Of a stretch of DNA of 64,000 nt, positions 1 to 9,406 are shown piece by piece; position 1 is the stretch's first letter; each line of letters opens with the position of its first letter. Position numbers and translations under genes: made by a program. Source of the DNA: an uncultured Lachnospiraceae bacterium (lineage in GTDB: Bacteria > Bacillota > Clostridia > TANB77 > CAG-508); NCBI GenBank assembly GCA_945917765.1, contig CAMEHU010000002.1:25681-89680 (forward strand), in the 5' to 3' direction. The notes beneath the pieces were generated by a model. That model saw only the letters and a program-made list of their open reading frames with translations. It was not told where the DNA came from and searched no databases.

Positions 1-49
1 CAGTTGGAAAATATTATATATTTTGCTTTAGTAAATCGGATAGTTATTT

Positions 50-124
50 TGGTTGGGGTACTGTGATTCGAACACAGGAATGTCGGAGTCAGAGTCCGAT
101 GCCTTACCGCTTGGCGATACCCCA
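50..124 (-). tRNA. tRNA-Gln (anticodon CTG)
   Basis: Reverse complement TGGGGTATCGCCAAGCGGTAAGGCATCGGACTCTGACTCCGACATTCCTGTGTTCGAATCACAGTACCCCAACCA folds as a cloverleaf; TCGGA-CTCTGAC-TCCGA anticodon arm; CCA encoded. Confidence 0.93.
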
Positions 125-129
125 ATATT

Positions 130-840
130 TTAGCTTTGTTCTATTATATCTTTTACATTTCTTTTATTTTTAATTTTATTTATCATTATTGTTAAAAAGT
201 TTTGCTTTTTTTCTTTAAATTCGACTAAATTTGTAGCATATAAGTCTTCAATTTCTTGATTTTCTTTTTCATATTCGATATAATTTTGTACTTGTTTTTT
301 GGGAATAAACTCAAAATATCTGTCAAAAATTAATCTATATTCTTCATTATTTAAATAATCTAATATTGTTTTTCTATCTTTTTTTGAAAAATTTTGTAAT
401 GGAATATTTAAGTATTTGTGTTTAAATATAAGATGTCTATCTTGATTAGTAAATCTAGATTTTAGCAAATTTTCATCATTATATTCTATTAAAAACTGCT
501 CATCTTTTATTCCAATTACCATATTGGTCCATTGTTTATTATATGTTTCTGTATATACTTTATATAGTTTTTTTATTGTATTACACAAATTGTCTACAAG
601 AACCAAATATGCTTCTTCATCAACATTAAATTTATATGGCACTTCATAAACATTAACTGGATTTTTTCTTATGAATCCTTTTGGTATATAATAAAAATAC
701 ATTTCCCATGTTTCTACATTATTAAACTGTTTTGTTACAGATGCATATAAATATATACTTTCCCATTTTTCAGGTATCAAATTATTTAATTGATGTTGAA
801 TTCCTGTGTATATTTTTTTTAATTCTAATACATTGTTCAT
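130..840 (-). CDS. hypothetical protein (236 aa)
   Basis: Long ORF; no family recognised. Confidence 0.7.
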   Translation of the reverse strand: MNNVLELKKIYTGIQHQLNNLIPEKWESIYLYASVTKQFNNVETWEMYFYYIPKGFIRKNPVNVYEVPYKFNVDEEAYLVLVDNLCNTIKKLYKVYTETYNKQWTNMVIGIKDEQFLIEYNDENLLKSRFTNQDRHLIFKHKYLNIPLQNFSKKDRKTILDYLNNEEYRLIFDRYFEFIPKKQVQNYIEYEKENQEIEDLYATNLVEFKEKKQNFLTIMINKIKNKRNVKDIIEQS

Positions 841-1081
841 TATATACCACCTCTTTTAAAATTGTCAATTTTAATATGCTAAATTCATTTTTTTAAATTT
901 CTTGATATTATCATTCAAAATTAAACAATTTATATGATTTGCTTTTGTTTTTAATATGTAATTATTGCGGACATTACTTTTTAAATAATAAAAAGCTTTT
1001 TTTATGTCCGCATATTACATTTTCTTAATTCTTGTTTTATATTTTTATAGGATTTTCATTTTTAAATACTTAAGCAAAAAT

Positions 1082-2614
1082 TTATTTTCTTAATAATAAA
1101 CTATCACCAAGCATTTCTTCTGGTTTTTCTAACCCCATAATATCTAACATTGTTGGTGCTAAATCTGCTAATCTTCCAGATTTTAATTTAACATTTTCCA
1201 TTCCATATAAAACTAATGGAACAGGGTTTGTTGTATGTGCAGTATGTGGTTCTCCTGTTTTGTAATCTACCATTTGTTCTGAGTTACCATGGTCTGCTGT
1301 AATTAATATAACTCCTTGTGCATCAGTAATTTCTTTAATTACTTTACCAACACAATCATCAATAAATTCTATTGCTTTTATTGCTGCTTCTAAACTTCCT
1401 GTATGCCCTACCATATCTGGATTTGCATAGTTTAAGATTATTGCATCATATTTTTTGCTTCTAATTGCTTCTATAACCTTTTCTGTAACTTCACCAGCAC
1501 TCATTTCAGGTTTCATATCATATGTTTCAACCTTTGGTGATGGAACTAATATTCTGTCTTCACCTTTGTATTGTTTTTCTTCTCCACCATTAAAGAAAAA
1601 TGTTACATGGGCATATTTTTCAGTTTCAGCAATTCTTAATTGTGTTTTTCCATTTTTGCTTATATATTCACCAAATGTATTTACTAATGTTGTTGGTTTA
1701 AATGCAATATTTACATTTGGAATTGTTTCGTCATATTGTCTCATACATACAAAACATAAATCTAATTTTTTTGTTTCAAACTCTTTGAAATCTGGGTCTA
1801 CTAAAGTTCTTGTAATTTCTCTTGCTCTATCTGGTCTAAAGTTAAAGAATATTACAGAATCTTTTGGACCAATTGTTGCGACTGGTTCTTCGCCATTGCA
1901 AATTACTGTTGGAACAACAAATTCATCAAATACTTCTTTTTGATATGAGCTTTCAATTGCTGAAATTGCTGATGTTGCTTTTTCTCCAATACCATTTACC
2001 ATTGCATCATATGTTTTTTGAATTCGGTTCCATCTATTATCTCTATCCATTGCATAAAATCTTCCAGAGATACTAGCAATTTTTCCTATCGCCTTTTCTT
2101 TCATTTTATCTTCTAATTCCATTATATAATTTTCAGCAGATGCTGGTGGAGTATCTCTTCCATCTAGGAAACAGTGAACAAATACATTCTCAAAATCTTT
2201 TCTTTTAGCTAGTTCTAATAATCCATATAAATGACGATTATGACTGTGAACACCACCATCTGATACTAATCCCATTATATGCAATTTTGTGTTATTTTGT
2301 TTACAGTTTTCTATAGCTTTAACAAACTCTGGAATGCTGAAAAAGTCGCCATCTTCTATTGATTTTGTAATTCTTGTTAATTCTTGATATACAACTCTTC
2401 CTGCACCTATGTTTGTGTGTCCTACTTCTGAGTTTCCCATTTGTCCTTCTGGTAAACCTACTGCCAAACCACTTGTAAATATTTCTGTTGTTGGGCATGT
2501 TTTCATTAGTTTGTCAATATTAGGTGTTTTTGCAAGTTTTACTGCATTACCTTTCTCATTGTTGTTATTACCAAATCCATCTAATATCATTAGCATTGTT
2601 ACTTTTTTATCCAT
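1082..2614 (-). CDS. gpmI: 2,3-bisphosphoglycerate-independent phosphoglycerate mutase
   Basis: MLMILDGFG..., [36 protein letters not shown] motifs. Confidence 0.97.
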   Translation of the reverse strand: MDKKVTMLMILDGFGNNNNEKGNAVKLAKTPNIDKLMKTCPTTEIFTSGLAVGLPEGQMGNSEVGHTNIGAGRVVYQELTRITKSIEDGDFFSIPEFVKAIENCKQNNTKLHIMGLVSDGGVHSHNRHLYGLLELAKRKDFENVFVHCFLDGRDTPPASAENYIMELEDKMKEKAIGKIASISGRFYAMDRDNRWNRIQKTYDAMVNGIGEKATSAISAIESSYQKEVFDEFVVPTVICNGEEPVATIGPKDSVIFFNFRPDRAREITRTLVDPDFKEFETKKLDLCFVCMRQYDETIPNVNIAFKPTTLVNTFGEYISKNGKTQLRIAETEKYAHVTFFFNGGEEKQYKGEDRILVPSPKVETYDMKPEMSAGEVTEKVIEAIRSKKYDAIILNYANPDMVGHTGSLEAAIKAIEFIDDCVGKVIKEITDAQGVILITADHGNSEQMVDYKTGEPHTAHTTNPVPLVLYGMENVKLKSGRLADLAPTMLDIMGLEKPEEMLGDSLLLRK

Positions 2615-2646
2615 TTCTTTGTACTTAATGTTAGATAGCGTTCTTT

Positions 2647-3276
2647 TTACGTTCTAACATAACTCCTTTCCTCAATATTTTTTATTAATTCAACTGCATT
2701 ATTTAATGACTCATCTGTATAGTCATTTGCAATTATATAATCAAATTTTTTCTGTATATTTGTATTATTTTCAAATTCTTTTATTTGTTCTTTTATTTCT
2801 TTTAATCTAAATAATTCTATAGTTTTAGGCAAGCATCTTAATTTTAACTGTTTTTTTGCGGTTTCAACATTTGGTTTTATATATATTGATACCACACCTT
2901 TTGCTACTTTTTTGAATTCATCAATTGTGCTATAATGAAGCTCTGTTACAGCATTTTCATCTGATAACAAATCTTCTGTATAATATGCATATTTATGTCC
3001 TAAAAATTCAAATGGAACTGAAATTTTACCACTATTTTTTAGTTCTTCAAATTGTTCTTCTGTAACAAAATGTTTATCTATACCTTCTACCTCTCCAATT
3101 CTTTTGGCTCTTGTTGTAACTATTACAATGTTTTTGAAATTTAGTTTATTAATTATATGTTTTTTTAAGTACGACTTTCCTGCACCTGTTATTCCAGATA
3201 ATATTACAATCATTTTTCCATTACCTTCTTTTCTTGCAGATTTTGTTGATTTTTCTGTACATTTCTTTTTAAGCAT
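2647..3276 (-). CDS. guanylate kinase-like P-loop nucleotide kinase
   Basis: P-loop [14 protein letters not shown]; guanylate-kinase-like layout; N-terminus overlaps the NUDIX ORF, so the start is probably the internal MIVILSG. Confidence 0.65.
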   Translation of the reverse strand: MLKKKCTEKSTKSARKEGNGKMIVILSGITGAGKSYLKKHIINKLNFKNIVIVTTRAKRIGEVEGIDKHFVTEEQFEELKNSGKISVPFEFLGHKYAYYTEDLLSDENAVTELHYSTIDEFKKVAKGVVSIYIKPNVETAKKQLKLRCLPKTIELFRLKEIKEQIKEFENNTNIQKKFDYIIANDYTDESLNNAVELIKNIEERSYVRT

Positions 3277-3851
3277 TTTTCCTCTAATCTTTTTATTACT
3301 TGCTTATAATCTACTTTTCCTTTTTCTTGTTTTGGAAATTTTGTAAGACCATTTACTATTTTACTAATAGCTATATCCATTGGAACCCATTCATAAGATT
3401 TTACTTCTTCTTGTTGTATTTTAGTAACTTGTTTTTGCTCAATAAACACACAATAAAAATCTATTAAAAAGTTTCTTATTTTCCCCTTACTTTCAAAGCC
3501 TAATGGTTTTGATAACACACTAAGCTTGCCAATTTGATTATAATCAACATTATAAATTCCAACTTCCTCACGTAATTCTCTTAAAATAGCCTCAAAACCT
3601 GATTCATTTCCATTAACATGACCAGAAACCAAGTCTATTTTTCCTGGAGTAAGTTCAGTATTAGCTCTTTCCTCCATAAGAACTTGATTTTTTTCATTTA
3701 TTACAAAACAAGTAACACCATATAAATATTCATCTTCTAGATTTTTTTCATCTTCTATTTTTATATCACGAATATATCTTCCGGTTTTATCATATACTTT
3801 GTAATATTCATTATCAGCTTTATTATACTTAATTCTATCTTTAAACTCCAT
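3210..3851 (-). CDS. NUDIX hydrolase
   Basis: Nudix box GHVNGNESGFEAILRELREEVGI. Confidence 0.9.
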   Translation of the reverse strand: MEFKDRIKYNKADNEYYKVYDKTGRYIRDIKIEDEKNLEDEYLYGVTCFVINEKNQVLMEERANTELTPGKIDLVSGHVNGNESGFEAILRELREEVGIYNVDYNQIGKLSVLSKPLGFESKGKIRNFLIDFYCVFIEQKQVTKIQQEEVKSYEWVPMDIAISKIVNGLTKFPKQEKGKVDYKQVIKRLEEKCLKRNVQKNQQNLQEKKVMEK

Positions 3852-3915
3852 ATTTATACATCCTTTTTATTTTGATTAATGCTTAATCTTCTACCTCAAA
3901 AAATCTTAATCTGTA

Positions 3916-4668
3916 TTATAACATATAATTAACTATTTTTGCAAATTCATCAGCTTTTAAGCTAGCTCCTCCAACTAATCCACCATCAATATCTGATGTT
4001 GTAAATAATTCTTTAGCATTAGAAGATTTTACACTTCCACCATATTGAATTATTATTTCATCTGCAACTTCATCACCATACAAGTTTCTTATCTCATTTC
4101 TAATTGCTTTTACACTATTATTAGCATCTTCTGATGTTGCAGTTTTTCCAGTACCTATAGCCCAAATTGGTTCATAAGCTATTATTACTTTTTTTGCATC
4201 TTCAGCAGATAAGCCTTCAAAAGCTTTTCTTGTTTGAGTTGTAAACACTTCTTCAGCTTTTCCTGATTCGCGTTGTTCTAAAGTTTCGCCAACACATACA
4301 ATTGGTTTTAACTCATTTGCCAAAGCTGCTTTTATTTTTTTATTTACAGTTTCATCTGTTTCAGCAAAATATTGTCTTCTTTCAGAATGTCCGATGATTA
4401 CATATTCTACACCTATGCATTTTAGCATTGGCCCTGAAACTTCTCCTGTAAATGCACCTTTTTCTTCAAAATGCATATTTTGTGCTCCTATTTTGATGTT
4501 TGTTCCTTGTGCTGTTAACAAACTATAAAATAAATCTGTGTATGGAACACATAAAATAACTTCATTTTCCGTGTCTTTAACTAAACTTGCTAATTGTTCT
4601 ATACATGCCATTGCTTCATTTGGAAGCATGTTCATTTTCCAGTTTCCTGCAATTACTTTTCTTCTCAT
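3916..4668 (-). CDS. tpiA: triosephosphate isomerase
   Basis: MRRKVIAGNWKMN start, IGHSERR, AYEPIWAIGTG, GGSVK; the 23 upstream residues of the listed ORF are translated repeat. Confidence 0.97.
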   Translation of the reverse strand: MRRKVIAGNWKMNMLPNEAMACIEQLASLVKDTENEVILCVPYTDLFYSLLTAQGTNIKIGAQNMHFEEKGAFTGEVSGPMLKCIGVEYVIIGHSERRQYFAETDETVNKKIKAALANELKPIVCVGETLEQRESGKAEEVFTTQTRKAFEGLSAEDAKKVIIAYEPIWAIGTGKTATSEDANNSVKAIRNEIRNLYGDEVADEIIIQYGGSVKSSNAKELFTTSDIDGGLVGGASLKADEFAKIVNYML

Positions 4669-4686
4669 TTCGATTCCTCGCTTTCT

Positions 4687-4740
4687 TGCACAGTTGGGGA
4701 CGCGTCCCTGTTGTGCATTTTGCACAACTTGGGACACATC
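4687..4740. repeat. REP-like palindromic element (GGGACGCGTCCC core)
   Basis: tgcacagttggggacgcgtccctgttgtgcattttgcacaacttgggacac; same core recurs at about 39.2, 39.4 and 46.9 kb. Confidence 0.85.
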
Positions 4741-4825
4741 TATGTTATATGTTATTCTTTTTCATAATTAAACTTTAATTATCTTTATGCCATTTTGCCC
4801 CGTCCCCATTGGCGATTTTAAACTA

Positions 4826-6022
4826 TTATCTATTTAATAAACACTCAACTCCAGGTAACTTCTTTCCTTCCAAAAATTCAAGTGAAGCTCCACCACCAGT
4901 AGAAATATGTGTCATTTTATCCGCTAATCCAGATTTCTCAACAGCTGCAGCAGAGTCTCCTCCTCCAATAATTGTTGTAGCACCATCTAATGAAGATAAA
5001 ATCTCAGCTACTGAATTTGTTCCAACAGCAAATTGGTCAAATTCAAATAATCCAACAGGTCCATTCCATACTACTGTTTTAGCATTTTCTAATTCTTTTT
5101 TATATAATTCAATTGTTTTTGGTCCAACATCAAAAATACTCCAATCATCAGGAACATTTTCAATATCAACAACTTGACTTTCTGTGTTCTTATCAAATTC
5201 TTTTCCTAATTTGGCATCTATTGGTAAAATCAATTTAACATTTTTGCTATTTGCTTTTTCCATTAACTCTTTAGCTAAATCTAATTTATCATCTTCACAT
5301 AAAGATTTACCAACATTATATCCCATTGCTTTAATAAAAGTGTTAGCCATAGCTCCACCAATTATTAAAGAATCAACTTTTCCTAATAAATTATCAATTA
5401 CCGCAATTTTATCTGAAACTTTTGCACCACCTAAAATTGCAACAAATGGTCTTTCAGGATTTTCTAAAGCTGTTCCTAAGAAATTGATTTCTTTTTCCAT
5501 TAAAAATCCTGATACAGCTGGTAAAAATTCAGCAATTCCTGCTGTTGAGCTATGAGCTCTATGTGCTGTTCCAAATGCATCATTTACATATATATCAGCC
5601 ATTGAAGCCAATTCCTTAGCAAAATCTAAATCATTTTTTTCTTCTCTAGCGTCATATCTTACGTTTTCTAATAAAACAACATCACCTTCAGCCATTTCTG
5701 AAGTTAACTTCTTAGCACTTTCACCTATAATATCTGTTGCTAATTTAACTGGTCTTCCAAGTAATTTTGAAAGCTCATCGCTAACTGGTTTTAAAGAAAA
5801 CTCAGGTTTAACTTCACCCTTTGGTCTGCCTAAATGAGACATTAAAATAACTTTAGCATTATTATCTAATAAATACTTAATAGTATCTAAAGCACCAACA
5901 ATTCTTCTATTATCAGTAATATTTTTATTTTCATCTAAAGGAACATTAAAGTCACATCTAACAATAACTTTTTTTCCCTTTAAATCTATATCCTTAACAG
6001 TTTTCTTGTTCATATTTAACAA
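4826..6022 (-). CDS. pgk: phosphoglycerate kinase
   Basis: [53 protein letters not shown]. Confidence 0.98.
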   Translation of the reverse strand: MLNMNKKTVKDIDLKGKKVIVRCDFNVPLDENKNITDNRRIVGALDTIKYLLDNNAKVILMSHLGRPKGEVKPEFSLKPVSDELSKLLGRPVKLATDIIGESAKKLTSEMAEGDVVLLENVRYDAREEKNDLDFAKELASMADIYVNDAFGTAHRAHSSTAGIAEFLPAVSGFLMEKEINFLGTALENPERPFVAILGGAKVSDKIAVIDNLLGKVDSLIIGGAMANTFIKAMGYNVGKSLCEDDKLDLAKELMEKANSKNVKLILPIDAKLGKEFDKNTESQVVDIENVPDDWSIFDVGPKTIELYKKELENAKTVVWNGPVGLFEFDQFAVGTNSVAEILSSLDGATTIIGGGDSAAAVEKSGLADKMTHISTGGGASLEFLEGKKLPGVECLLNR

Positions 6023-6048
6023 GCACCTCTTTCTTTTTTAATGTAGTT

Positions 6049-6384
6049 GAAACATTTTGGAACATTCCGGGACGGTCTTGTTTTGTTTCATTTGCAAAAC
6101 CCGCTCGGAGACAGAAATAATAAAAATTCAAAATTTTGAAAATGTTAACGTAGGTGGATTACAGCTTCTTATGTAGTTGCACCTATTGAGGTTGCGTAAG
6201 TGCCCTCTACGGAGAGGCTCAAGGGTGCAACAATTAGAAGCTGTTTCCACCGAAGATTACGTTTTCAAAATTTTTAATTTTTATTATTTCTGTCTCTCGG
6301 CAACAATCCCAATTGAAACATTTTAAGACCGTCCCGAAATGTTTCAAAAATGAAACAAAACAAGACCGTCCCCAAATGTTTCAA
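6049..6384. repeat. Composite repeat: long inverted repeat flanked by GGGACGGTCT REP-like units
   Basis: Arms at about 6104-6190 and 6217-6300 are reverse complements over most of their length (GAGACAGAAATAATAAAAATT...ACAGCTTCT); flanked by gggacggtctt / aagaccgtccc units. Confidence 0.85.
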
Positions 6385-6385
6385 A

Positions 6386-7402
6386 TTAATTTAACTCAGC
6401 AAAATACTTAATAGTTCTAACCATTTGGCTAGTATAAGAATTCTCATTATCATACCAAGCTACAACTTGAACTTGATATAATCCATCTTCTATTTTTGTT
6501 ACTAATGTTTGTGTTGCATCAAACAAAGAACCATAAGTAATACCAATAATATCAGAAGAAACTAATGGTTCATCAGTATAACCATAAGAATCATTAGCTG
6601 CTGCTTTCATGGCTGCATTTATTGAATCAGGTGTAATATCATTTCCTTTTACAACAGCTGTTAAAATTGTTGTAGAACCTGTTGGAACTGGAACTCTTTG
6701 AGCTGAACCGATTAATTTTCCATTTAATTCTGGAATAACTAATCCTATAGCTTTAGCTGCTCCTGTTGAGTTTGGTACTATGTTACAAGCTGCTGCTCTT
6801 GCTCTTCTTAAATCACCTTTTCTATGAGGTCCATCTAACAACATTTGATCACCTGTGTATGCGTGAATTGTTGACATTATTCCTGATTGAATAGGTGCAT
6901 ATTTATTTAATGCATTTGCCATAGGTGCTAAACAGTTTGTTGTACATGATGCTGCTGAAATTATTGTATCTTCTGGTTTTAATATGTTTTCATTAACTCC
7001 GAAAACTACTGTTGGTAAATCACTTCCAGCAGGTGCTGAAATAACTACTTTTTTTGCTCCGGCATCTATATGTGCTTGGGCTTTTTCCTTTGTTGTGTAG
7101 AATCCTGTACATTCTAATACTACATCAACTCCAATTTCTCCCCAAGGTAATTCTTTTGCATCTGGTTTTGCATATATTTTTATTTCTTTTCCATCAACAG
7201 TTATTGAATCTTCTCCTGCTACAACTGTATCTTTTTTAGCATATGTTCCTTGTGCAGAATCATATTTTAATAAGTGAGCTAACATTTTAGGGCTTGTTAA
7301 ATCATTGATTGCAACAATCTCATACCCTTCTGCTCCAAACATTTGTCTAAAAGCTAGTCTTCCTATACGACCAAATCCATTAATGGCTACTTTAACTGAC
7401 AT
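6386..7402 (-). CDS. gap: type I glyceraldehyde-3-phosphate dehydrogenase
   Basis: [40 protein letters not shown]. Confidence 0.98.
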   Translation of the reverse strand: MSVKVAINGFGRIGRLAFRQMFGAEGYEIVAINDLTSPKMLAHLLKYDSAQGTYAKKDTVVAGEDSITVDGKEIKIYAKPDAKELPWGEIGVDVVLECTGFYTTKEKAQAHIDAGAKKVVISAPAGSDLPTVVFGVNENILKPEDTIISAASCTTNCLAPMANALNKYAPIQSGIMSTIHAYTGDQMLLDGPHRKGDLRRARAAACNIVPNSTGAAKAIGLVIPELNGKLIGSAQRVPVPTGSTTILTAVVKGNDITPDSINAAMKAAANDSYGYTDEPLVSSDIIGITYGSLFDATQTLVTKIEDGLYQVQVVAWYDNENSYTSQMVRTIKYFAELN

Positions 7403-7603
7403 AAAAATTCCTCCTTCTGATGCATTTTTGCATCTCTAAAATTGCTTATACGCAAGCCAAAATCATTGTATACCAAAACAATTTACTTTTCAAGTATTCT
7501 TATCTATTTTTTCCCTAATTTGTTAAATTTATTCATGCACCAAAAAACGACAAAAAATGATGCTTATAATGCCTTTTTTAATCACATTATAAACATCACT
7601 TTA

Positions 7604-8038
7604 TTATATATTTATAGACCGTTTTTTAATACTTTCATAATAATTCAATAATTTTTGTTCCAACTCTCTTTTCTCAATATATGCTTCACTATATATTTCT
7701 CTATCATAGTTTTCTTCAAGATTTTCTTCTTGATTTTCTTTATTTTCATTATTCGCTTCATCATTATTTTTTTCGTTATCAACATTATCCATATTCTCAT
7801 CTCCTGGCCAATCATCATTATTATCAGCATCAAAATTATAAAGTCGTCTTTCTTTTTGTACATTTTCTTTTTGCTCATAATTTTCTAGATAATCTTGATT
7901 AAAATCTTCTTCTTCATTTTCAAACTCTTGATATTTAGATTTTCTATTCCAAAATGCTTTGGCAAAAAAATTCTTTATCTTTGTTAAAAAATTATCTTGA
8001 ACTACCACTAATCCCTTTTCATTCGTATAATTCCCCAT
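7604..8038 (-). CDS. hypothetical acidic protein
   Basis: ORF with Glu/Asn-rich C-terminus; likely start MGNYTNEKG. Confidence 0.55.
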   Translation of the reverse strand: MGNYTNEKGLVVVQDNFLTKIKNFFAKAFWNRKSKYQEFENEEEDFNQDYLENYEQKENVQKERRLYNFDADNNDDWPGDENMDNVDNEKNNDEANNENKENQEENLEENYDREIYSEAYIEKRELEQKLLNYYESIKKRSINI

Positions 8039-8149
8039 ATTTTGCTCCTCTCTTATTCCCATTATTACTTTATTATATAATAACATATATTTTTTAATTT
8101 GTAACAAATATTACAAATTGTAATATAAATTTAATATTTCTGTAATATT

Positions 8150-8704
8150 TTATAGCTCCATTTGAGTTCCTAAAAAACTTGCAGCAGATTGAACTACCTT
8201 TTGTTCAACTTCAGACATTTTTGTATTTTCATCTTTTGATAACAATATAACTGTTCCTATTACATCTCCGTCAGCAATTATTGGATATACTACTTGTGCA
8301 TTATTCTTTTTATTGTTTGTTTCATTTTTTGTAATTGGAATTGATACATCATTGTTTTCTTTACTTGTATAGTTTTCTTTTTCATCCATTATTTGCTCTA
8401 ATTCAGGGCTTATTCCTTGTTCTAAATATTCCTTTTTAGAACCTCCTGATACTGCTATTACTGTGTCTTTATCTGTTATACATGCAATATGCCCTGTTGT
8501 TTTTGCTAATGTTTCAGCATATTCTGTTGCAAATTCTGATAGTTCTCCAATTGGAGAATATTTTTTTAAGATTATTTCCCCTTCTTTGTCTGTAAATATT
8601 TCTAACGGGTCTCCTTCTTTTATACGAAGTGTTTTTCTTATTTCTTTTGGTATTACAACTCTACCTAAATCATCTATTCTTCTTACAACACCTGTTGCTT
8701 TCAT
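8150..8704 (-). CDS. spoVT: stage V sporulation protein T (AbrB-family regulator)
   Basis: MKATGVVRRIDDLGRVVIPKEIRKTLRIKEGDPLEIF AbrB domain plus GAF-like C-terminus. Confidence 0.93.
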   Translation of the reverse strand: MKATGVVRRIDDLGRVVIPKEIRKTLRIKEGDPLEIFTDKEGEIILKKYSPIGELSEFATEYAETLAKTTGHIACITDKDTVIAVSGGSKKEYLEQGISPELEQIMDEKENYTSKENNDVSIPITKNETNNKKNNAQVVYPIIADGDVIGTVILLSKDENTKMSEVEQKVVQSAASFLGTQMEL

Positions 8705-8811
8705 TTGTTTTCCTCCTTGTTTTTCAAAGTTTTATATTGTTAGTATTGCAAGAATTTACAAAATTATACGAAAAAAACTTTGAACAAAATTTGTTCAAAG
8801 TTTTTTATAAA

Positions 8812-9021
8812 TTATTCTTTATTATTCTTTTCTCCTAAACTTTGTGCAATATCCTTTTTCAAAACATATTCTGCTTCACTTCTTGTTCTAACAGTTGGAT
8901 CAATCTTTCTAGCTCTATCTATAATTCTTTTATGTTCCATAATGCCATAAATAAAACCACCTATTGCAACCATACAAGAAATAACTATGAAAACAATATG
9001 TCCAATTGAAAATCCCTCCAT
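8812..9021 (-). CDS. small single-TM hypothetical protein
   Basis: 69 aa ORF with N-terminal hydrophobic segment. Confidence 0.5.
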   Translation of the reverse strand: MEGFSIGHIVFIVISCMVAIGGFIYGIMEHKRIIDRARKIDPTVRTRSEAEYVLKKDIAQSLGEKNNKE

Positions 9022-9111
9022 ATTTAATCCCTCCTTTTCAAATTCAACGCTGTTTCATATCATATGAACGTTACAGTTTAACACAATATTTATCAAAAAA
9101 ATTATAAATAA

Positions 9112-9139
9112 TTGACAAAAAATTTTTTTATGATATACT
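9112..9139 (+). promoter_or_regulatory. sigmaA-type promoter of the peptide precursor
   Basis: TTGACA (9112-9117), 16 bp spacer, TATACT (9134-9139); followed by AGGAGG at 9178-9183. Confidence 0.8.
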
Positions 9140-9191
9140 AATATGTGGATTATTAATAATTCAAAAGCAAAAGATTTAGGAGGTACTTATA

Positions 9192-9365
9192 ATGAAAAGA
9201 ATGAGTGAAAAAGAATTAAAAAGAATAGATGGTGGAGTTGGATGTATAGGTTATGAATTACCTAGACCAAACGAAGATAGTTATATAAAACCATCTGATC
9301 AAAACGGTTTGTCTTCTAGTGGTTGGGGATTTGTTGCTTCATACTTTGGATATAAAAGACGTTAA
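9192..9365 (+). CDS. double-glycine leader bacteriocin/RiPP precursor peptide (57 aa)
   Basis: Read directly: MKRMSEKELKRIDGG|VGCIGYELPRPNEDSYIKPSDQNGLSSSGWGFVASYFGYKRR; AGGAGG 8 nt upstream; GG leader with E-8, L-7, I-4; next to a C39-peptidase exporter. Below the ORF-track size cutoff. Confidence 0.85.
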   Translation: MKRMSEKELKRIDGGVGCIGYELPRPNEDSYIKPSDQNGLSSSGWGFVASYFGYKRR

Positions 9366-9373
9366 TATAAAGA

Positions 9374-9406
9374 AAGCACTTAAGTTTATACTTAAGTGTT
9401 TTTTTA
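9374..9406. terminator. bidirectional intrinsic terminator between precursor and exporter
   Basis: agcacttaag-tttata-cttaagtgtttttttt. Confidence 0.85.

Noticed and set aside
1455-1943. Plus-strand ORFs antisense to gpmI, gap, rpoA, ribosomal genes and others
   Set aside because: Low-complexity antisense frames over strongly conserved genes, with no recognisable domains
4669-4737. N-terminal 23-aa extension of the tpiA ORF (MSQVVQNAQQGRVPNCARKRGIE)
   Set aside because: Translates the REP-like repeat; the canonical start MRRKVIAGNWKMN is internal
7645-7902. Overlapping Met/Lys- or Phe/Ile-rich ORFs around the acidic protein
   Set aside because: Alternative frames of one low-complexity region
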